Of a DNA stretch of 64,000 nt, positions 62,601-64,000 are shown piece after piece. The stretch is taken from positions 5,522,909 to 5,586,908 of the forward strand of contig CAKAKS010000067.1 of NCBI GenBank assembly GCA_916700875.1. Direction: 5' to 3'. This DNA is from Sebastes aleutianus (lineage: Eukaryota; Chordata; Actinopteri; Perciformes; Sebastidae). The translations under genes and the position numbers were made by a program. Numbering within the stretch: the stretch's first letter is position 1; every line of letters starts with the position of its first letter. The notes beneath the pieces are model-generated. The model did no database searches and was not told the DNA's origin. It saw only the letters and a program-made list of their open reading frames with translations.

Positions 62601-62898
62601 TCACTCCCAGTACCACGGTTACTATGTCAAGGCGGATGTCAAGAGTCCGCCACCCGAGGAACCAATCGGCGTGGAGGACGAACTTCATCCGTCGAGCTAT
62701 GCGTCCTTGCCCCCACCTGCCAAAAAGATGTGGGCGCCAGCGCCAAAATCCCTGCCGGCCCCGAGCCCTTCACCAGAGAGCGCCAAAGCACCGGAGCCTC
62801 CCAAGCCAAAAAGAGTGGAATCAACGAGACCAAAGAGCCTCGCAGAAACCAAGAAAGCTAGTATGGAAATAGCTCCTGAAATTGTAGAGGAGGAGTCG
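35293..62898 (+). CDS. jph1: Junctophilin-1, partial at the 3' end (5 coding exons seen)
   Basis: Coding exons are 35293-35671, 52999-53758, 59452-59570, 60021-60299 and 62498-62898. All junctions are GT-AG and in frame, giving residues 1-646. Eight MORN repeats start near residues 14, 38, 60, 82, 106, 129, 281 and 304. A joining region separates repeats 6 and 7, as in all junctophilins. After MORN 8 come the conserved RGIRKQLIPL segment, an alanine-rich helix (TKVEIAISRTSHARAK), a Pro/Ser-rich divergent region, and SNGQIHSQYHGYYVK, which points to JPH1 rather than JPH2/3/4. The family role is tethering plasma membrane/T-tubule to the sarcoplasmic reticulum in muscle. The family's C-terminal transmembrane anchor is absent, so at least one exon lies past the right edge. 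The start ATG is directly preceded by an in-frame TGA. Intron 1 is 17.3 kb. Confidence 0.96.
35685..36022 (+). repeat. 12-bp minisatellite at the start of jph1 intron 1
   Basis: Units of GGGGACATCACT and variants (GGGGACAGCACT, GGGGATATCACT) begin 14 bp after the exon 1 donor. A higher-order block (GCATCACTGTTGACAGCACT...) is repeated once. The 12-bp period keeps the exon 1 frame open for about 200 bp, reading GDIT/GTAL repeats. Confidence 0.9.
36145..36510 (+). repeat. Direct repeat in jph1 intron 1 (copy 2 of 2)
   Basis: The same sequence as 34466-34812 with scattered substitutions and small indels (for example an extra ATAGTT in the CATATAG region). Both copies start inside a CA-rich tract. 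Confidence 0.9.
36600..37010. repeat. LINE-tail-like repeat with CA tract
   Basis: CTTTATTATTCCCTCTAGAG, an impure CA array (36664-36718), and GTGCCTTGCTCAAGGGGCAC...GACTTGAACCAGCGACCCCC. The last strings are typical of a teleost L2-like 3' region (from memory). Some resemble tRNA T-arm text by chance. Confidence 0.45.
37161..37454 (+). mobile_element. MITE family A, copy 5, cut by the element starting at 37455
   Basis: Starts TTAAAGCAGCAGTGGGTAGA and proceeds in family order to CAAATATGAATCAATATTCT, then stops abruptly at TAGGGATGCT. The family-consistent right half is not found at the next hAT end. Confidence 0.75.
37455..37800 (+). mobile_element. hAT-like element, left terminal part
   Basis: Begins TAGGGATGCTTATTTTGAAA, followed by alternating TTAACCGAT/AACCGACC strings exactly as at 41546 and, inverted, at 41429. 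The matching right terminus is not identified. Confidence 0.7.
38647..38892 (+). mobile_element. TAGGGCTGTCAA-type MITE, internally deleted
   Basis: TAGGGCTGTAGAAGTTAATG to TTAATCAATTGACAGCCCTA: both termini are present but most of the interior is missing (246 bp). The flanking octamers do not match. Confidence 0.75.
38893..40435. other. jph1 intron 1 sequence, nothing recognised
   Basis: AT-rich sequence with an 85-codon plus frame at 39284-39541 that matches no family I know. No element termini seen. Confidence 0.4.
40437..40817. repeat. Long fold-back (inverted repeat)
   Basis: The left arm, about 40437-40605 (GTATATATCAAGTACTGTGC, GCCTCCATGGTGAATGGAGA, TTGAATGAATTGAAGTAAAT, GCGTTTAACA), is mirrored by the right arm, about 40665-40817 (TGTTAAACGCGGCCCCCATT, ACTTCAATTCATCAAG, TCACCGTGGAGGCATGAG, GTACTTGATATAC). 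About 60 bp separate them. The RNA could form a long imperfect hairpin. Confidence 0.8.
40828..41027 (-). mobile_element. hAT-like MITE relic
   Basis: TATCGCGATATA, GCTATATCGTGATATATA and the end TTTTGGCCATTTCGCCCAGC resemble a common TAGGGCTGGGCGATA-type family in minus orientation (from memory). Confidence 0.5.
41160..41429 (-). mobile_element. hAT-like element terminal fragment, inverse copy
   Basis: The reverse complement starts TAGGGATGCAAATTTTGAAA and follows 41546-41765: TTAACCGAT strings, CAGCTGCAG, GAGCACAACAGACAACTGA, CCGTCCGGGAGC, GTGTCGCGGACAT, AAAAGTCTCCACCGCACAT. Truncated at its inner side. Confidence 0.8.
41546..42991 (+). mobile_element. hAT-like element with perfect 8-bp TSD, carrying a nested MITE
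   Basis: Starts TAGGGATGCTCATTTTGAAA and ends CATCCCTA; both sides are flanked by the octamer GTTTTTAC (41538-41545 and 42992-42999). The 8-bp TSD and TAGGGATG ends fit the hAT superfamily. No transposase domain was recognised. A TTAA-bounded element at 42156-42825 sits inside, so about 776 bp belong to the host. Confidence 0.85.
42156..42825 (+). mobile_element. TTAA-type MITE family C, nested
   Basis: TTAAACGGACTGTTTGTAAC at the left; TTACAAATAGTCCCTTTAA at the right. 670 bp, inverted copy at 45541-46244. The interior is GC-rich with GCATATGCGCGCTCGC and a block reading GAAGCAGGAAAAGCCAACAC. No transposase was found. Confidence 0.85.
43000..44040. other. jph1 intron 1 sequence with one retro-like tail
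   Basis: At about 43583-43720, TTTAACCTTTATTTAACCAG and GTGTCCTGGCCAAGATAGG match a repeat tail seen at many teleost loci (from memory). The rest is unremarkable; the open frame 43187-43459 is low complexity. Confidence 0.45.
44045..45270 (+). repeat. Dispersed repeat, partner of 52235-52745, interrupted by a family B MITE
   Basis: Shares TTAATCCTTTGGTTAA, TTACCAATAAATAATAACCA, a TATAATATAA-rich tract, CCAGAGGAAGTTGTGTCTAT and AAACCAAATTTCATGAAAAT with 52235-52745. The partner lacks the 470 bp at 44640-45112. Confidence 0.75.
44640..45112. mobile_element. TTAA-type MITE family B, second copy
   Basis: Left end TTAAAGGTCCAGTGTGTAGG; right end ACACTGGTCCTCCAATAA, decayed from CCTTTAA. It interrupts the 44045-45270 repeat, so it is younger than that repeat. 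Confidence 0.75.
45541..46244 (-). mobile_element. TTAA-type MITE family C, inverse copy
   Basis: TTAAAGGGACTGTTTGTAAG at the left; TCAGTCCCTTTTAA at the right. The interior matches 42156-42825 in reverse complement, including GGCCTTTCCTGCTTC and the GCGAGCGAGCATGGGACACC end. 704 bp, no transposase. Confidence 0.85.
46815..47957. mobile_element. hAT-like element, 1.14 kb, TSD partly kept
   Basis: Starts TAGGGATGCAACGATAGC and ends TTGGTGCATCCCTA. The flanking octamers AAAAGAAC and AAAAGATT agree at 6 of 8 positions. A separate repeat lies inside (about 46995-47220: CCCCACGACAACATAGTTG, CGTCCTTCCGTCCTTCCGTC). No transposase open frame. Confidence 0.7.
47958..49640. other. jph1 intron 1 sequence, one dispersed repeat
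   Basis: About 48545-48760 (GTCTGTCTGTCCACAGCTAA, TCTCGTACACTACTGGACCC) resembles a dispersed teleost repeat. Nothing else is recognised. Confidence 0.4.
49641..50604. mobile_element. Non-autonomous element with long TIRs and internal duplications
   Basis: Ends TTAAGTGGTGGGCACACTAC and GTAGTGTGTCCACCACTTAA continue inward as GCG-rich inverted repeats of about 55 bp. Inside, a roughly 155-bp block (AATAAAAGCCTCGTGTTAAC...GCAGGAAGTGTTGATTTAAA) occurs twice in tandem, as does a roughly 95-bp block (GACATATTCTACAGAT...TCAATAGATCAC). The same family at 1194-1841 has each once. Confidence 0.8.
50605..52230. other. jph1 intron 1 sequence, nothing clear
   Basis: AT-rich sequence. From about 51845 onward are AGTCGATTAATC-type strings and A/T runs that look like the decayed edge of the repeat at 52235. 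Confidence 0.4.
52235..52745 (+). repeat. Dispersed repeat, partner of 44045-45270
   Basis: Uninterrupted version of the repeat, ending about 250 bp before jph1 exon 2. Open frames that cross it into exon 2 (for example from 52652) are not real. Confidence 0.75.
52999..53758 (+). CDS. jph1: jph1 coding exon 2 (MORN 6-8 and joining region)
   Basis: The acceptor is TTGCTGTAG|GTACGTACC and the donor ATCTCCAG|GTAAAG. It starts by completing GGTYQGQW (MORN 6) and continues RHGYGVRQSVPYGMASVIRS. The joining region is rich in Ser and basic residues (FRRGSLFGSLQRLRKSDSRS, SRISSSDANSTISFG). MORN 7 (YMGEWKNDKRSGFGV, about residue 281) and MORN 8 (YEGEWLNNKRHGYGC, about 304) follow. The exon ends in KVEIAISR. 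Confidence 0.96.
53830..54197. mobile_element. MITE family A, copy 6, rearranged, with a perfect 36-bp hairpin
   Basis: 53832-53867 and 53897-53932 are exact reverse complements (CAGCGCTGATCAAATATGAA...), separated by 29 bp. The rest runs through GTCAAAGTCGCCCGTCACGG to the terminus CCTACTGCCGCTTTAA. It begins about 70 bp after the exon 2 donor. Confidence 0.8.
54580..55591 (+). mobile_element. TAGGGCTGTCAA-type MITE, full length, TSD kept, hosting a second MITE
   Basis: Starts TAGGGCTGTCAAAGTTAATG and ends TTAACGGCCCCA. The flanks GTTCTTAC and GTTTTTAC (54572-54579, 55592-55599) agree at 7 of 8. This is the most complete copy of the family here; without the insert at 54751-55053 it is about 700 bp. 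Confidence 0.85.
54751..55053. mobile_element. 303-bp hAT-like MITE nested with perfect TSD
   Basis: TAGGGATGGTTTTTGATT to GAATGCACATCCCTA, flanked on both sides by GTACCAAC (54743-54750 and 55054-55061). Removing it and one octamer restores the host string CATTGGTACCAACCATGTCA. Confidence 0.9.
55600..57754. other. jph1 intron 2: simple repeats and one dispersed repeat
   Basis: A C-run at about 55817-55833; 56225-56470 belongs to the repeat family at 7905/11338/18740; a pure GA array at about 56578-56625; C-rich text near 56853-56870. No coding signal. Confidence 0.6.
57755..59222 (-). mobile_element. TAGGGCTGTCAA-type MITE, minus, split by another element
   Basis: Left end TGGGGCTGTCAATCAATG; right end TTAACTTTGACAGCCCTA. 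The flanks GATGATAC and GATTGTAC agree at 6 of 8. The family middle is missing and replaced by 57838-58890. Confidence 0.7.
57838..58890. mobile_element. hAT-like element inserted in the MITE at 57755-59222
   Basis: Starts TTAAGCCTGCACGACATGAG and ends AATGTATTGGTCAGCCCTAC. The ends are loosely inverted (TAGGGCTGACC versus TAAGCCTGCAC). No transposase. Host sequence is missing at the junction, so insertion was accompanied by deletion or later loss. Confidence 0.55.
59452..59570 (+). CDS. jph1: jph1 coding exon 3 (alpha-helical region)
   Basis: The acceptor is TTTTTGCAG|GACGTCCC and the donor CAGCCAG|GTACAG. The 119 nt encode TSHARAKGETADQAAQSAG then DSDIARAVARELSPNFHQP, the predicted alpha-helical segment following the second MORN block. 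It joins exon 2 through a split arginine codon. Confidence 0.94.
60021..60299 (+). CDS. jph1: jph1 coding exon 4 (start of the divergent region)
   Basis: The acceptor is GTTATTTCAG|GCCCTGAC and the donor GACAGCAG|GTAAAC. It encodes GPDYVRQKYNEPVEVKEV, then EKSPSGSPHFYRKGTTP, which is a JPH1-like segment. A low-complexity Ser-Pro run (DPSPSPSPVPSPTPSP) and a Lys/Ala-rich tail follow. The frame is confirmed by joins on both sides. Confidence 0.93.
60685..61166. mobile_element. Left part of a hAT-like relic in jph1 intron 4
   Basis: Starts TAGGGGTGCATCTACTACAT with ATCGATT-rich text after it. GC-rich sequence from 60950 continues, after the nested element, at 62024. The right terminus is not resolved. 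Confidence 0.4.
61167..62015 (+). mobile_element. hAT-like element with BED-finger remnant and TSD
   Basis: Starts TAGGGATGTCGCGAGAAC and ends GTACCGTGACATCCTTA. The flanking octamers CACCTGAC and AACCTGAC (61159-61166, 62016-62023) agree at 7 of 8. Inside, 61634-61760 reads MDSQKPVCGAVTVPFTFLSK and GGNSSNLAKHLKDRHPDNI, a BED-type zinc finger N-terminus such as begins many hAT transposases. A stop follows and no catalytic domain remains. Confidence 0.8.
61634..61762 (+). pseudogene. Truncated BED-zinc-finger transposase N-terminus
   Basis: An open stretch of about 40 codons. One cysteine of the usual pair is visible (KPVCGAV), then the GGNSSNLAKHLKDRHP helix with the two histidines. It ends in a stop soon after, with no catalytic region downstream, so this is a relic. 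Confidence 0.6.
62498..62898 (+). CDS. jph1: jph1 coding exon 5 (divergent region)
   Basis: The acceptor is CTACTCATCAG|GCATAAC and the donor GAGTCG|GTGAGT. It encodes GITKAASNVSLRQEV, then SNGQIHSQYHGYYVKADVK and an acidic/proline-rich stretch ending EIAPEIVEEES (to residue 646). The open frame continues into the intron after GTGAGT and should not be read as coding. The missing last exon should encode a short membrane anchor. Confidence 0.93.
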
Positions 62899-64000
62899 GT
62901 GAGTTGGATCAAGTTACCTTACATGTTTGATTTAGATTCTAACTTGCAGTTTTGAGTGCATTGATGTGTAATTTGCTGAGCCCCAGTGGCTATGAAACAA
63001 TCCTGCAACCCTGGTAATGTTAATGGTTAATGCCACCATTTCCGATTAGCGTTAGAACGTCCGTATTCTGGGCTCCCAATGGCACGTGATTGCCAAGCTG
63101 TACCAGTTGAGCCACACAGGAAGTAGACTGCCTATCGTTGGTGGTTGGTACCTTGTTGTACAAGTATAACTGTATATGGATCAGAAAGCCAGAGGTTGGC
63201 AGTACACTCATGGTTTGGGCGGATTTGGGTGTGGTACAAATAAGAGAGCTCTCTTATATCGTTGTAAGTAGGGCTGAAAGATTTGAGAAAAATATTTTGA
63301 TTTAAATCATTTTCTATAAATTAAATTGCAGGCCTCTATTGGTGATCTACAGAGTATTAAAGTGGCAATCGTTAGAGGTCTAATTGATAACAATAAAAAG
63401 GTGCCAAATATAAGTGTCGCGTTTCCTAAAAAAATATATTATGATTGTGAATTAATCATTTAAAACATTTTGACGGGTCCAAAATTAATGTTTTGTTCAT
63501 CTCTGTAGAAGATATCTGATGTTCCGTTTCCACTTCTAACGAGGCTTGTGAGCCAACAGTATAACGAGGTTGGTATCACGTGGTATCTCTGTGTCGTCAG
63601 TGATCAAGTTGCCAGTTAGTGTGTAAAAAACGGATAAATGGCTGAGTTTGACGGTAAGCGCCCGGTACACTCCGGTACTAATCCCAAGTGCTCAAGAGGA
63701 GGCTGCCTCTGCCATGCTTGGACCCACTGACACTGGTGTCTCCATCAGGCTGCAGAATATGTGAATATTTACCGTGGCAAAACGTGACAACTGACATCGG
63801 CACATATTAGCTGTTTTAGCTTAATCGTCCGAACAACAATGACCCATAAAATTACAATTCGGCATATTTAAACAAAACCAACAACAACTACCAACAGCCA
63901 TAGTCCTTACAGCCTTATTAACTAATGTATTGTTACCGGTTAGATTGTCAAAATGAGAAAAATAACAGCTTTAATCTCTGTGGAACTACGTTAGCATATT
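62899..64000. other. jph1 intron 5 (incomplete)
   Basis: No further jph1 exon is seen before the right edge. TAGGGCTGAAAGATTTGAGA at about 63268 looks like the start of another hAT-like relic. Confidence 0.5.

Overview
The window is nuclear DNA of a ray-finned fish, most likely a percomorph teleost. It has spliced genes with GT-AG introns, many (CA)n/(TG)n arrays, and a dense load of non-autonomous DNA transposons of kinds I know from perch-like fish. The species-level placement rests on recognising repeats from memory and is inference. Only two protein-coding genes can be supported. There is no bacterial-type content, no CRISPR array, and no tRNA or rRNA gene beyond a tRNA-derived SINE. || Gene 1, minus strand, 24182 down to 17605, is peptidase inhibitor 15 (pi15), a secreted CAP/CRISP-superfamily protein. 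Five coding exons join in frame to a complete protein of 253 residues ending in YWFK. Gene 2, plus strand, from 35293 past the right edge, is junctophilin-1 (jph1), the MORN-repeat protein that bridges plasma membrane/T-tubule and sarcoplasmic reticulum. Five coding exons give the first 646 residues. The C-terminal membrane-anchor exon is not in the window and should lie beyond 64000. The two genes are transcribed divergently, about 11.1 kb apart. The same two neighbours occur in human 8q21, where GDAP1 lies between them; I see no gdap1 exon here. || Layout: 1-17.6 kb is gene-free and repeat-rich (TTAA-terminated MITEs, a degenerate retroelement ORF, a Penelope-type reverse transcriptase fragment). 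17.6-24.2 kb is pi15, with MITEs and inverted repeats in its introns. 24.2-35.3 kb is intergenic and holds a 41-bp minisatellite, several transposon relics and a hammerhead-ribozyme-like motif. 35.3-35.7 kb is jph1 exon 1, flanked by a pair of roughly 340-bp direct repeats and followed at once by a 12-bp minisatellite. 35.7-53.0 kb is jph1 intron 1, packed with hAT-like and TTAA-type elements, some nested with intact 8-bp target-site duplications. 53.0-62.9 kb holds exons 2-5 and further nested transposons, one keeping a BED-zinc-finger remnant. 62.9-64 kb is intron 5. || The two genes do not form a pathway; their adjacency is conserved synteny. The most informative non-coding content is the layered transposon record, whose target-site duplications and interruptions give a relative order of insertion.
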